Positions 15,864 to 24,483 of a stretch of 29,059 bases of DNA are shown piece by piece; position 1 is the stretch's first letter; every line of letters starts with the position of its first letter. Source of the stretch: JANMEX01 sp043776635 (GTDB lineage Bacteria > Pseudomonadota > Alphaproteobacteria > Rhizobiales > Rhizobiaceae); contig JAYVRA010000040.1 of assembly GCA_043776635.1 (NCBI GenBank), forward strand, positions 1-29,059, written 5' to 3'. Under the pieces are notes generated by a model. It made no database searches and was not told the DNA's origin. It worked only from the letters and a program-made list of their open reading frames with translations. Both the position numbers and the translations under genes were made by a program.

Positions 15864-16790
15864 CTATTTTATTTTGATAACAACTTTACCTTTCGCGCGC
15901 CCTGTCTGCACATAGTCCAATGCTTCTTGGATTTGGTCCAAAGTGTAGGTGCGATCAATCAAGGGTGTGATTTTTCCTTGCTCAACCAATATTGCAATTT
16001 CGTCTAATTGCTCGCCATCAGGCGTCATAAAGAAAGCATCCTGATGAACACCAAGCGTTTCAGCAATGCCGCTTTTGTCAATTTCCCCGACAATTGAAAC
16101 CAGCCATCCGCCCTTTTTCAAAAGTGGAAACGAGCGTGTGCGCGTCTCGCCGCCGAGCGTATCCAGAACAATGTCATAGTCCTTGATGAGATCGTCAAAT
16201 TTTTGGGTTTTGTAATCGATCACTAAATCTGCGCCAAGCGATTTCACTATTCCGACATTTGGAGTGCTGGTAGTGCTGGCAACATCAGCGCCAAAGCTCT
16301 TGGCAATTTGAATGCCAATAGACCCGACGCCGCCCGATCCCGCGTGGATAAGAACCTTGTCGCCAGCCTTCACATGCGCCCGCTGCACCAGCGCCTGCCA
16401 TGCCGTCAACGACACAAGCGGCAACGACGCCGCTTCATAAAAGTTGATATTATTGGGCTTTTTCGCCAAATCGACTTCTTTTATGGCAGCATATTCAGCA
16501 AATGTGCCAGCCTGCATTCCGTTGGGCCGGCCAAAAACTGCGTCACCAACGGCAAATTTGGTAACATCTTTACCCGCTTCAATTACCAAGCCAGCGATGT
16601 CGTAGCCAAGAATATAAGGAAACTTCAGCGTAAGCATTCCCTTTAAATAACCTGCGCGAAGGTAGTTATCGACCGGGTTAACGCTCGCCGCATGGACTTC
16701 AACCATAACGCTATCGTCGGGCAAGTCGGGTCTTTTTACGTTACTGACAATCACTGGCGCATTGTAATCATTGATAATTGCAGCTCTCAT
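15864..16790 (-). CDS. Zinc-independent NADPH:quinone oxidoreductase-like MDR protein
   Basis: A 308-residue medium-chain dehydrogenase/reductase. The N-terminal GroES-like part has HAASVNPVDNYLRAG and GYDIAGLVIEAG. The NADPH-binding Rossmann part has GDKVLIHAGSGGVGSIGIQIAK. The catalytic-zinc cysteine and histidine of alcohol dehydrogenases are absent, so it fits the quinone oxidoreductase/enoyl reductase subgroup; the substrate cannot be told. An AGGA ribosome site precedes the ATG. The sequence looks more AT-rich than its neighbours, hinting at recent acquisition. It is monocistronic and convergent with yqgE. Confidence 0.88.
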   Translation of the reverse strand: MRAAIINDYNAPVIVSNVKRPDLPDDSVMVEVHAASVNPVDNYLRAGYLKGMLTLKFPYILGYDIAGLVIEAGKDVTKFAVGDAVFGRPNGMQAGTFAEYAAIKEVDLAKKPNNINFYEAASLPLVSLTAWQALVQRAHVKAGDKVLIHAGSGGVGSIGIQIAKSFGADVASTTSTPNVGIVKSLGADLVIDYKTQKFDDLIKDYDIVLDTLGGETRTRSFPLLKKGGWLVSIVGEIDKSGIAETLGVHQDAFFMTPDGEQLDEIAILVEQGKITPLIDRTYTLDQIQEALDYVQTGRAKGKVVIKIK

Positions 16791-16812
16791 GGGAAAATCC
16801 TTTGTTTAATTA

Positions 16813-16960
16813 CTATGCTTGGTAGTCAGCATTGTGATTGGGATGTGCTCCGCTAAAGCGTTTAGCAACACTTTCTGTAGATGGAAAACGCATGAACTCT
16901 TTCAAGGTTGCATAACATGTGCTGGTATATTCAGGGATATGCCAAGTGGAATTGAAATCA
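16813..16960 (-). pseudogene. Possible C-terminal remnant of an unknown protein
   Basis: A minus-strand frame reads PEYTSTCYATLKEFMRFPST then ESVAKRFSGAHPNHNADYQA and stops at 16813. Its amino-acid mix looks protein-like, and the stop lies 22 bases upstream of the quinone oxidoreductase start on the same strand. The open frame extends to 17007 into the cupin gene's 5' end on the other strand, where no good start is seen. I do not recognise the family. It may be the tail of a deleted gene or a chance frame. Confidence 0.25.
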
Positions 16961-17485
16961 ATGGCGACGAAGATTGACAGGGCGTTACTTTCAACCACGC
17001 TCGGCACCCTCTATCCGCCGCCGTTTGATAAGCCTTGCCAGTCCCGTGAGCGCACAAAACTTGGCGATAGTGCAGGGCTAACCCAGTTCGGTGTCAACCA
17101 TTTGCGCCTGCCGCCGGGCGCCTGGTCCAGCCAGCGCCATTGGCATACCCACGAGGATGAGTTTGTCTATGTCCTATCCGGCGAAGTCACATTGGTGACA
17201 GATTCAGGTGCGGAAATTCTCGTTGCAGGCGATTGCGCCGGTTTCAAAGCTGGCGATAAAAATGGTCATTGCATACAAAATAATGGCACAAAAGACGCAA
17301 TTCTTCTCGAAGTCGGCTCCAGAATTGCCGGAGATGCCGCATTTTACGCCGATATTGACATGGTAGCGCCGGCAAATGGCCAGCCCGCAATTTACACTAA
17401 TTACGATGGAACACCTTACACTGATCTCAAGCGGCGCAGCAAAAAACTAGCCCTTCGTCGACGGCGCATTTTGTTCCAGCAGTAG
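16961..17485 (+). CDS. Cupin-domain protein
   Basis: A 174-residue protein with one cupin_2 barrel in its middle. Motif 1 is HWHTHEDEFVYVLSGEVTLV (metal-type H-x-H-x3-E plus Gly) and motif 2 is GDKNGHCIQNNG with the third histidine. Such proteins bind a divalent metal and may act as small dioxygenases, isomerases or sugar-binding regulators; the substrate cannot be inferred. ATG at 16961 begins the family-like sequence MATKIDRALL; an upstream start is possible but adds unrelated residues. The basic tail (LKRRSKKLALRRRRILFQQ) overlaps the 3' end of the convergent EAL gene by 39 bases. Confidence 0.8.
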   Translation: MATKIDRALLSTTLGTLYPPPFDKPCQSRERTKLGDSAGLTQFGVNHLRLPPGAWSSQRHWHTHEDEFVYVLSGEVTLVTDSGAEILVAGDCAGFKAGDKNGHCIQNNGTKDAILLEVGSRIAGDAAFYADIDMVAPANGQPAIYTNYDGTPYTDLKRRSKKLALRRRRILFQQ

Positions 17486-20353
17486 GCGCCCGGCAGTTTC
17501 CGGCGTCATGGGTTCGCCAAACAGGAAGCTTTGCGCAAATTCGCAGCCCATTTGGCGCAATTGCAACGCGTCCTTTTCGCTCTCAATTCCTTCGGTCACC
17601 ACACGCAAACCAAGGTCATGCGCCATGGAAATAATCGAACGCAGCAGCACGAATTTTTTAGGATTGTCATCGCGCAAAAAAGATTTGTCGATCTTGATCA
17701 TGTCAAACGGGAAGCGCGTTAAATAGGATAGTGATGAATGGCCGGTACCAAAATCATCCAGTGATAAACCCACGCCTAGTGCCTTGATTTTGTCCAAAAT
17801 TGAAACCGCTTGTTCCGGATTGTCCATGACGGCTGACTCGGTTAACTCTAGTTTGAATGTTCCTGGTGCGACAGTTGATTTTGATAAAATAGTGCGCAAA
17901 TCTGCCACCAGATCGCGGCGGATAATTTGCTTGGACGACAGGTTTACAGACATAAACACGTCCATATTGCCGGTTGTTTTTTGCCATAACGCTAGTTGTT
18001 GGCTTGCCTGATTCATTGCGAAATGACCAATTTGACCGATTATATTGCAGTTTTCTGCCATTGGTATGAACTCGGCAGGGGAAATAGCGCCGCGCCTTGG
18101 ATGGTCCCAGCGCATCAGCGCTTCAAAGCCACAAACGGTCATGTCAGACAGACGCACAATTGGCTGGTAAACGACATTCAATTCATTGCGCTCGGTGGCG
18201 CGGCGAAGGTCAGATTCCATCTGCAAGCGGTCGCTGCCCACGCTTCGAAATGCGGGACGGAACGGCTCAATGCGGTCGCCGCCAAAACGTTTGGCTTGAT
18301 AGACTGCAAGCTCGGCATCCTTCACCAAATCCTCGGCCGTAGCCTGCTGTGAGGTCCATGAAATCAGCCCGAGGGAGGCAGTCAAAATTATTTCTTTTTT
18401 GGCAAACGTTATCGGTGCTCTAATAGCCGTTTTTACGGCCTCCGCGAATGTTGCGATACGGGCGGGGTCGGACTCGGACAGCAATATCAGGCCAAACTGA
18501 TCGCCTCCAAGGCGGGCCAAAGTATCCTGCGGTTTCAAGAGCCGGATAATGCGCCGCGCCAGGGTGAGCAAAATAGTATCGCCCGCCGACATACCGAGCC
18601 CGTCATTGACCTGCTTAAACCGGTCAATATCAATAATGAATACAGTCGGCCGTATGGTATCTTGCATACGGCCAACGGCAATGCTGGTTTCCAGCCTATC
18701 TAAGAAAAGGCGACGGTTGGGCAGGCCCGTTAGATTGTCATTAATCGCATCATTGAGGAGGCGTTCTTCACTCTTTTTTTGTTCGGTGACATCCACTAGT
18801 GTACCAACACAGCGAATAACTTCGCCATCCGAACCCAGCACTGGCCGCGCTTTCAGCGTGAACCAATGATAATGCCCGTCGCGAGCGCGGAAACGGAAAT
18901 CCTGCCCGATTTTGCCGCGCCGGTGTTCTACCACCATATCCAATGTGGTGCGAAAACGGTCGCGATCATCGGGATGCAAATGCGGCAGCCATACCCGCGC
19001 CGCGCCGTGTAATGTATTGTTGTCCAGCCCTATCAGCCCTGCAACATCTGGCTTCGTCACTATTTTATCGCGCGGCACATCCCAGTCCCAGACCACATCA
19101 CCGGAACCTGCAATCGCCATTGCCTGGCGCTCCATGTCACTGAACAGGCCTTGCTGCAACGCGCCTCCTGCAAAGGCGTGTTGCATGACAGTAAAGCCAA
19201 TGAGCAACACGATAAGCACCAGTCCGCCGCCAAGGGCCGGTTGGACAATGTCATTGTCCAACCGGCCGGATACAGCCATGAAGGCGCTGACGAGCCAGAG
19301 TATGACCATAACCCACGTTGGAATAATCATGATCGCGCGGTCATAACCACGGATGGTCAGGAAAATCACCAGTATGAGACCTGCGCCAGCTGTGAGCGCA
19401 AATGACATTCGCGAGATACCTGAGGCTATTTCCGGGTCGAAAACTGCCACGCCAAACATAGCACCAAGCCCGATAAGCCAGAGCAGGGCGCCATAGCTGA
19501 ACGTGCCGTGCCAGCGGTTCAGGTTCAAATATGTATAGAGAAAAACGACCAGAGTGGTGGCAAGCCCAACCTCGGTCGCCGCGCGCCATGTTTGTTCCCT
19601 ACCAGGCGCCAACGCGATTAATTTGGTCAAAAAACCAAAGTCGACGCAAATATAAGCCAAAACGGACCATGCAAGTGCCGCTGTGGCTGGAAACAATGCC
19701 GTGCCTTTCACCACAAAGAGGATAGTCAAAAATAGCGCCAGGAGCCCTGCAATACCCAGCACTATGCCGCGATAAAGAGTGTAGGCATTGACCGTGTCTT
19801 TGTATTTATCCGGTTCCCACAAATAGATTTGCGGCAATTTGGGCGACGTCAGTTCTGCAACGAATGTGACCACAGTGCCCGGATTGAGCGTCACATGGAA
19901 CACATCGGCGTCAGGGCTAACCTGCCGGTCAAGCGCAAAGCCTTCGCTTGGCGTAATCGACACGATGCGTGTGGAGCCTAAGTCCGGCCATGTAAAGCCG
20001 GAACTCGCCAGCCTATAATGCGGCGCGACGATAAGGCGGTCAATTTGGGTGTCTGTTGCGTTGGCAAGCGCAAACACGGCCCAGTCGCCGCTGGTTTTGT
20101 CGGATGCGCCTTCCACCTCGATACGCCGCACGATGCCATCGATACCGGGCGCGGTGGATACGCTGAACTTGTCGCCTTGGTTGGCAAATATCTGCACCAC
20201 ACGCGAAAGGTCGATGGCGGTGTCTTCTTTGGTAATTTTTATCGGCTCTACGGCAAGTGCGGGCAGGGCGAAAACCGCAAGCAATAGCGCCGCCAATAGC
20301 ACATATGCTTTGGTCATCCATCGCTGTTTTTCAATGCTTTCGTAGAAAGTCAT
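17447..20353 (-). CDS. Membrane sensor with PAS, degenerate GGDEF (GGDQF) and EAL domains
   Basis: The 968-residue protein is likely a cyclic-di-GMP phosphodiesterase. After a signal-like helix comes a periplasmic domain (about 35-190), then about seven transmembrane helices (about 195-405), an arrangement like 7TM-DISM receptors. A PAS/PAC domain follows (HLHPDDRDRF, GTLVDVTEQKKSEERL). The GGDEF domain has GGDQF at 616-620 in place of GG(D/E)EF, so cyclase activity is doubtful and it may only bind GTP. The EAL domain keeps E744-A-L746, NLSSKQ, DDFGTGHSS (D866-D867) and TEGIE, so hydrolysis is plausible. The start at 20353 has an AAGGCGGG site and lies 17 bases after the GNAT gene. Confidence 0.9.
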   Translation of the reverse strand: MTFYESIEKQRWMTKAYVLLAALLLAVFALPALAVEPIKITKEDTAIDLSRVVQIFANQGDKFSVSTAPGIDGIVRRIEVEGASDKTSGDWAVFALANATDTQIDRLIVAPHYRLASSGFTWPDLGSTRIVSITPSEGFALDRQVSPDADVFHVTLNPGTVVTFVAELTSPKLPQIYLWEPDKYKDTVNAYTLYRGIVLGIAGLLALFLTILFVVKGTALFPATAALAWSVLAYICVDFGFLTKLIALAPGREQTWRAATEVGLATTLVVFLYTYLNLNRWHGTFSYGALLWLIGLGAMFGVAVFDPEIASGISRMSFALTAGAGLILVIFLTIRGYDRAIMIIPTWVMVILWLVSAFMAVSGRLDNDIVQPALGGGLVLIVLLIGFTVMQHAFAGGALQQGLFSDMERQAMAIAGSGDVVWDWDVPRDKIVTKPDVAGLIGLDNNTLHGAARVWLPHLHPDDRDRFRTTLDMVVEHRRGKIGQDFRFRARDGHYHWFTLKARPVLGSDGEVIRCVGTLVDVTEQKKSEERLLNDAINDNLTGLPNRRLFLDRLETSIAVGRMQDTIRPTVFIIDIDRFKQVNDGLGMSAGDTILLTLARRIIRLLKPQDTLARLGGDQFGLILLSESDPARIATFAEAVKTAIRAPITFAKKEIILTASLGLISWTSQQATAEDLVKDAELAVYQAKRFGGDRIEPFRPAFRSVGSDRLQMESDLRRATERNELNVVYQPIVRLSDMTVCGFEALMRWDHPRRGAISPAEFIPMAENCNIIGQIGHFAMNQASQQLALWQKTTGNMDVFMSVNLSSKQIIRRDLVADLRTILSKSTVAPGTFKLELTESAVMDNPEQAVSILDKIKALGVGLSLDDFGTGHSSLSYLTRFPFDMIKIDKSFLRDDNPKKFVLLRSIISMAHDLGLRVVTEGIESEKDALQLRQMGCEFAQSFLFGEPMTPETAGRLLLEQNAPSTKG

Positions 20354-20370
20354 AACCCGCCTTTTTATCG

Positions 20371-20949
20371 TCACTCGTTTAACCCTGATATGATCGCAAA
20401 AAGCAAATGGTCCTGCCACTTTCCATTGATCTTAAGGTAGGATTTCAACAGACCTTCTTGTGTAAAGCCGGTTTTCTGCAAAACGGCGACGGAACGTTCA
20501 TTGCCGGGGATACAGGCGGCTTCAAGGCGGTGTAAACGAAGCTTCTCAAATCCGAATGATATCAACGCTTTTACCGCGTCCTGCATTAAGCCTTTTCCAG
20601 CATAGGCCTCACCCATCCAGTAGCCAATTTGGCCGGATCGCACCATACCGTAGCGGATATTGCCAAGGCTTATGCCGCCAACGAGCAATCCTGACGCCTG
20701 TTCAAAAATGAAAAATATATGCCCTGTACCATTTTCCAACTCACTGTTTGCGCGGCCCAAGCGAGCCTTGAAAGAGGGTTTGGACAGTTCATCACCAGTC
20801 CAGCTTGGCTCCCATGGTTCGAGAAAGCCAGCGCTGTCCGCTCGAAGTTTTGCCCATTCATGGTAATTAAACCGCTGCGGATAGCGCAAATCCACCTGCC
20901 GTCCGCTGGCAATTGCCACGGGCTTACTGCGGAAGAAACCGGATAACAT
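20371..20949 (-). CDS. GNAT acetyltransferase, RimJ/RimL type
   Basis: The 192-residue protein transfers an acetyl group from acetyl-CoA, possibly to a protein N-terminus. It has the acceptor-side block (LEPWEPSW, then SFKARL), GGISLGNIRYG, the acetyl-CoA-binding loop GYWMGEAYAGKGLMQDAV, and the late block RLEAACIPGNERSVAVLQKTGF. The actual substrate is unknown. It lies 15 bases after the M16 peptidase gene and 17 bases before the EAL protein gene. The order thrC, M16 peptidase, GNAT, EAL protein is commonly conserved in rhizobia, which supports one transcript. Confidence 0.9.
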   Translation of the reverse strand: MLSGFFRSKPVAIASGRQVDLRYPQRFNYHEWAKLRADSAGFLEPWEPSWTGDELSKPSFKARLGRANSELENGTGHIFFIFEQASGLLVGGISLGNIRYGMVRSGQIGYWMGEAYAGKGLMQDAVKALISFGFEKLRLHRLEAACIPGNERSVAVLQKTGFTQEGLLKSYLKINGKWQDHLLFAIISGLNE

Positions 20950-20964
20950 ACCCGAATCCCGGGA

Positions 20965-22257
20965 TTAGTTGTCTGTTGCGCTGGCCGCGCCATTGGATTT
21001 CAGACCGGCACAAATTTCCTCGTAGGAAGGCAATTTACTGATAGGGCCAATGGCAGACACTGTCGGAACGGTATCCAAAAACAAACGACCGGCAAGGTCA
21101 CGCAAGCGCTCAACCGTAATTTTGGACAGGCGCTCCATCAACTCCTCATTGTCCACAGGGCGGCCAAACAGCATGATCTGGCGGGCAATTTGCCCTGCGC
21201 GGCTGGCTGCACTTTCGCCGGACATCAGCAAGCTGGCGCGATATTGCGCGCGGGCGCGGTCAACTTCATCTTGGCTGATATCTACCGCCGCACGACGTAG
21301 TTCAGACAAAAGCACCGGTATCAGGCGGGGCAAATCTTCCTCGCCCGTTGCGGCATGAATGCCAAACAGGCCGGTATCTGAAAAACCCCAATGGAACGCA
21401 TAAACCGAGTAGCAAAGCCCGCGCTTTTCACGCACTTCCTGGAACAGCCGTGAAGACATGCCGCCGCCAAGGATCATGGACAGCAATTGCGAGGCGTAAA
21501 AATCCTTCACATGATAGGCCTTGCCCTCAAACCCGAGCAAGAATTGAGCGTCCATCAAGTCACGCTCCTCGCGGTAATCGCCACCGATATACGTGGCAGG
21601 TTCCGGCACAAAAGCATCTGACTTGGCTTGAAATGTACCTAGGCGTTTTTCAATTTCCGCAACGAATTCCTCATGGTTTATTGCCCCGGCGGCGGAAACC
21701 ACCATGCGCTCTCCAGCATACTGCCGCTTGATAAAATCATGCAATTCTTGCGAAGTCACACGCTCAACGGACTCAGGCGTGCCCAAAATAGCGCGGCCCA
21801 ATGTCTGTTTTTGGTAAGCCACCTCAGTAAACCGGTCGAACACAGCATCATCCGGCGTATCATGTGCCGCGCCAATTTCTTGCAGCACCACGTGCTGCTC
21901 GCGCTTCAGTTCCGCCGGTTCAAACTGCGAGTCCGTCAAAATATCTGACAAAATATCAATCGCCAGAGATACGTCGTCTTTCAAAACGCGTGCATAATAA
22001 GAGGTCGTTTCAACGCTGGTTGCGGCATTTATCTCGCCGCCCACATCTTCAATATCCACCGCAATTTGCCGCGCATTGCGCTTATTTGTGCCCTTAAAGG
22101 CCATATGTTCAAGCAAATGAGCTACGCCATGTTCGCTTTCAGTCTCACTGCGCGAACCGGATTTTACCCAAATGCCAAGCGCAACGCTTTCAATGGCCGG
22201 AAAATTCTCTGTGGCCACAATGATACCATTGGCCAGCGTGCTGACATTAACGCCCAT
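20965..22257 (-). CDS. M16 family zinc metallopeptidase (processing-peptidase-like)
   Basis: A 430-residue pitrilysin-family peptidase similar to mitochondrial processing peptidase beta. The inverted zinc motif is H47-LLE-H51, followed by MAFKGTNKR, and the third ligand lies in the EQHVVLQEI region about 75 residues on. The second, inactive-type half contains GGGMSSRLFQEVREKRGLCY. No signal peptide is seen, so it is probably cytoplasmic. A strong GGGAGAGAG site precedes ATG at 22255-22257. It is 31 bases downstream of thrC. The natural substrate is not known. Confidence 0.94.
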   Translation of the reverse strand: MGVNVSTLANGIIVATENFPAIESVALGIWVKSGSRSETESEHGVAHLLEHMAFKGTNKRNARQIAVDIEDVGGEINAATSVETTSYYARVLKDDVSLAIDILSDILTDSQFEPAELKREQHVVLQEIGAAHDTPDDAVFDRFTEVAYQKQTLGRAILGTPESVERVTSQELHDFIKRQYAGERMVVSAAGAINHEEFVAEIEKRLGTFQAKSDAFVPEPATYIGGDYREERDLMDAQFLLGFEGKAYHVKDFYASQLLSMILGGGMSSRLFQEVREKRGLCYSVYAFHWGFSDTGLFGIHAATGEEDLPRLIPVLLSELRRAAVDISQDEVDRARAQYRASLLMSGESAASRAGQIARQIMLFGRPVDNEELMERLSKITVERLRDLAGRLFLDTVPTVSAIGPISKLPSYEEICAGLKSNGAASATDN

Positions 22258-22288
22258 TCAGACTCTCTCCCGCTTATCGCAACTGTGC

Positions 22289-23689
22289 TCAGGCTTTTAG
22301 AACCCGCGCGTGCTCTTGTATATGCTTCTGCACCAATTTTAGCTCAGATGAAAGCACCGTAAACTGCTCTTTGCGCTCCATCAGATCAGACAGGAAATGC
22401 GGCAAAGCGGGATAAACACCACTTGCCGCTTTCACCGCATCCGGAAACTTAGCCGGATGCGCGGTGGCAAGAACAATCATCGGCGTTTTCGACTGCTTCT
22501 GGTCCCGCGCCACTTTTATCCCGACGGCTGTGTGCGGGTCTGCCAAATAGCCATCGCCCGTCATCATATCAGCAATCACTTTGGCCGTTTCTGCCATGGT
22601 GGACCGACCGGCTGCGAACAGTGAGCGCATTTCTTTGAGCGGCCCTGCCTCAATCGAAAAACTTCCTGATTGCGACAAGCCCGCCATCATGCGGCGCACA
22701 GCACCGGCATCCCGGTCATGGGTTTCAAACAGCAAGCGCTCAAAGTTGGACGAAATTTGAATGTCCATGGATGGCGACGTGGTCTGCATAACCCCGCGCA
22801 TTTCATACGCGCCGGTTTCAAAGGTACGGGCTAAAATATCATTGTCATTGGTGGCAATGACTAATTGCTCAACTGGCAAACCCATTTTAACCGCCACATA
22901 GCCTGCAAAAATATCACCGAAATTACCTGTTGGCACAGTGAACGATACAGCGCGATGCGGGCTGCCCAGCGAAATGGCAGTCGAGAAGTAATATACCACT
23001 TGCGCCATGATCCGGCCCCAATTGATGGAGTTAACCCCTGAAAGTTGCAAGTGATCGCGGAAGCCGTGGTCATTAAACATGGATTTGACGAGCGTCTGAC
23101 AATCATCAAAATTGCCTTCAACCGCCAGCGCGTGAACATTGCCGGCGCTCGAAGTCGTCATCTGGCGCTGCTGCACGGGTGAAACTTTGCCATGCGGAAA
23201 TAGTATGAACATATCGGTGCGGCTGCGACCCGCAAACGCATCAATCGCCGCACCGCCGGTATCGCCTGATGTCGCGCCCACAATAGTCGCCCTCTGGTCG
23301 CGTGTCGTTAGCACATGGTCCATCAACCGTGCCAATAGCTGCATCGCCACATCTTTGAACGCCAGCGTGGACCCGTGAAATAATTCCGCAATAAACTCAT
23401 TCGGGCCGGTCTGCACCAGCGGACAAACCGCATCATGGCGGAATGTGGCATAGGCCCCGTCAATCATGACCCGCAGCGCCGCTGGCGCAATATCGCCCTC
23501 TACAAAAGGGGTTAACACAGCAAACGCAATATCCTGATAGCTTTTACCGGCCAGCGCCGCGATATCAGCTTTCGAAAACTGCGGCCACGTCTCCGGCAAA
23601 TACAGCCCGCCATCTCTGGCCAGACCCGCCAGAAGCGCATCAGAAAAACTGAGGACAGGAGCTTCGCCGCGTGTGGAAATATAGCGCAT
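22289..23689 (-). CDS. thrC: Threonine synthase
   Basis: PLP-dependent enzyme that converts O-phosphohomoserine to threonine, acting after the homoserine kinase at 9231-10199. The 466-residue protein begins MRYISTRGEAPVLSF and has the PLP lysine K112 in GSTLAFKDVAMQLL. It also has the phosphate-binding region GATSGDTGGAAIDAF, FPHGKVSPVQQRQM, and VPTGNFGDIFAGYVA. It fits the long (fungal/proteobacterial) class of threonine synthases. I set ATG at 23687-23689; a longer in-frame extension (15 codons) has no family character. It is the first gene of the minus-strand block. Confidence 0.95.
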   Translation of the reverse strand: MRYISTRGEAPVLSFSDALLAGLARDGGLYLPETWPQFSKADIAALAGKSYQDIAFAVLTPFVEGDIAPAALRVMIDGAYATFRHDAVCPLVQTGPNEFIAELFHGSTLAFKDVAMQLLARLMDHVLTTRDQRATIVGATSGDTGGAAIDAFAGRSRTDMFILFPHGKVSPVQQRQMTTSSAGNVHALAVEGNFDDCQTLVKSMFNDHGFRDHLQLSGVNSINWGRIMAQVVYYFSTAISLGSPHRAVSFTVPTGNFGDIFAGYVAVKMGLPVEQLVIATNDNDILARTFETGAYEMRGVMQTTSPSMDIQISSNFERLLFETHDRDAGAVRRMMAGLSQSGSFSIEAGPLKEMRSLFAAGRSTMAETAKVIADMMTGDGYLADPHTAVGIKVARDQKQSKTPMIVLATAHPAKFPDAVKAASGVYPALPHFLSDLMERKEQFTVLSSELKLVQKHIQEHARVLKA

Positions 23690-23848
23690 AGATTTTTCTC
23701 TTATGGACAAAACGTAATCAATGGGGATTATCACACCTTGTATATTTAGTGACTGTCAAAAAAACACCGGAAAGCGGAAAAATGGTCCGCATCTGGTGCA
23801 TTTTATTTGTGGCCGTCCTATAGACTAACTATTGCTGAATTGGAAAGA

Positions 23849-24469
23849 ATGATGATGACGAGAAATTCCGGAAGTCTATTCGCGAAGTTAGCCGTGTTTA
23901 TCATCGCAGGTGCGGCCTTAAGCGCTTGCAACACCAGCGATACCGGAGGCGCTCTCAACCTTGGCGGTGATAAGGAAGCCAAGGTGCAGGAGCAGCGCAT
24001 TTTGCAGTCAGAACTTACAGGTTTTTGCCCACAGGTGACATTGCGCGAAGGCACAGCATTTTTCACGTCGTACGCCAAGGGTGCGGACAAGGAAGATGGC
24101 AGCAAAGACCCGGCACTGGCGGTATATCAAGCCTCGATCACCGATGTAACCCGTTCCTGCTCCCGCGCCACTGGTGCATTGGTAATCAACGTTGCGGTTG
24201 CCGGCCGTGTGGTTCCAGGTCCAAAGGCTTCCGGTGCCAGTGTCACCATGCCTATCCGTGTCGCCATGGTCGCAGACGGCAACGTGCTCTATTCGCAGCT
24301 TCAGCAATTCCAAGTCACTGTGAACCCGACAGATGCTGCAACGCAATTTGTCTTCAACGATCCAAACGGAACTGTGCCATTGGCGTCTGCCAAAGCCATT
24401 CAGATTTTTGTCGGCTTTGATGAAGGCGCACCCAAAGCACCGAAGACCAAAAAGAAAGTCGCAGGCTGA
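23849..24469 (+). CDS. Predicted lipoprotein of unknown function
   Basis: A 206-residue product (from the first of three consecutive ATG codons) with a lipoprotein signal peptide: hydrophobic core AKLAVFIIAGAAL, then lipobox LSAC. The mature region has a beta-rich look with ALVINVAVAGRVVPGP and VTMPIRVAMVADGNVLYSQ, and ends in a lysine-rich tail. Proteins of this kind are frequent in rhizobia, but I do not recognise a named family. A GGAAAG site precedes the ATG cluster and favours the second or third ATG (23852 or 23855). A small hairpin (24462-24476) covers its stop codon. The SAM methyltransferase gene follows 14 bases later. Confidence 0.8.
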   Translation: MMMTRNSGSLFAKLAVFIIAGAALSACNTSDTGGALNLGGDKEAKVQEQRILQSELTGFCPQVTLREGTAFFTSYAKGADKEDGSKDPALAVYQASITDVTRSCSRATGALVINVAVAGRVVPGPKASGASVTMPIRVAMVADGNVLYSQLQQFQVTVNPTDAATQFVFNDPNGTVPLASAKAIQIFVGFDEGAPKAPKTKKKVAG

Positions 24470-24483
24470 AAGCCTGACATAAA

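Noticed and set aside
18543..19405. Several plus-strand open frames within the EAL protein gene
   Set aside because: They are antisense to conserved PAS and GGDEF coding sequence and show no domain features.
23727..23759. TTGACA and GATAAT upstream of thrC on the minus strand as a sigma-70 promoter
   Set aside because: The two hexamers are 21 bases apart, too far for a standard promoter; no better -10 was seen at 16-18 bases.
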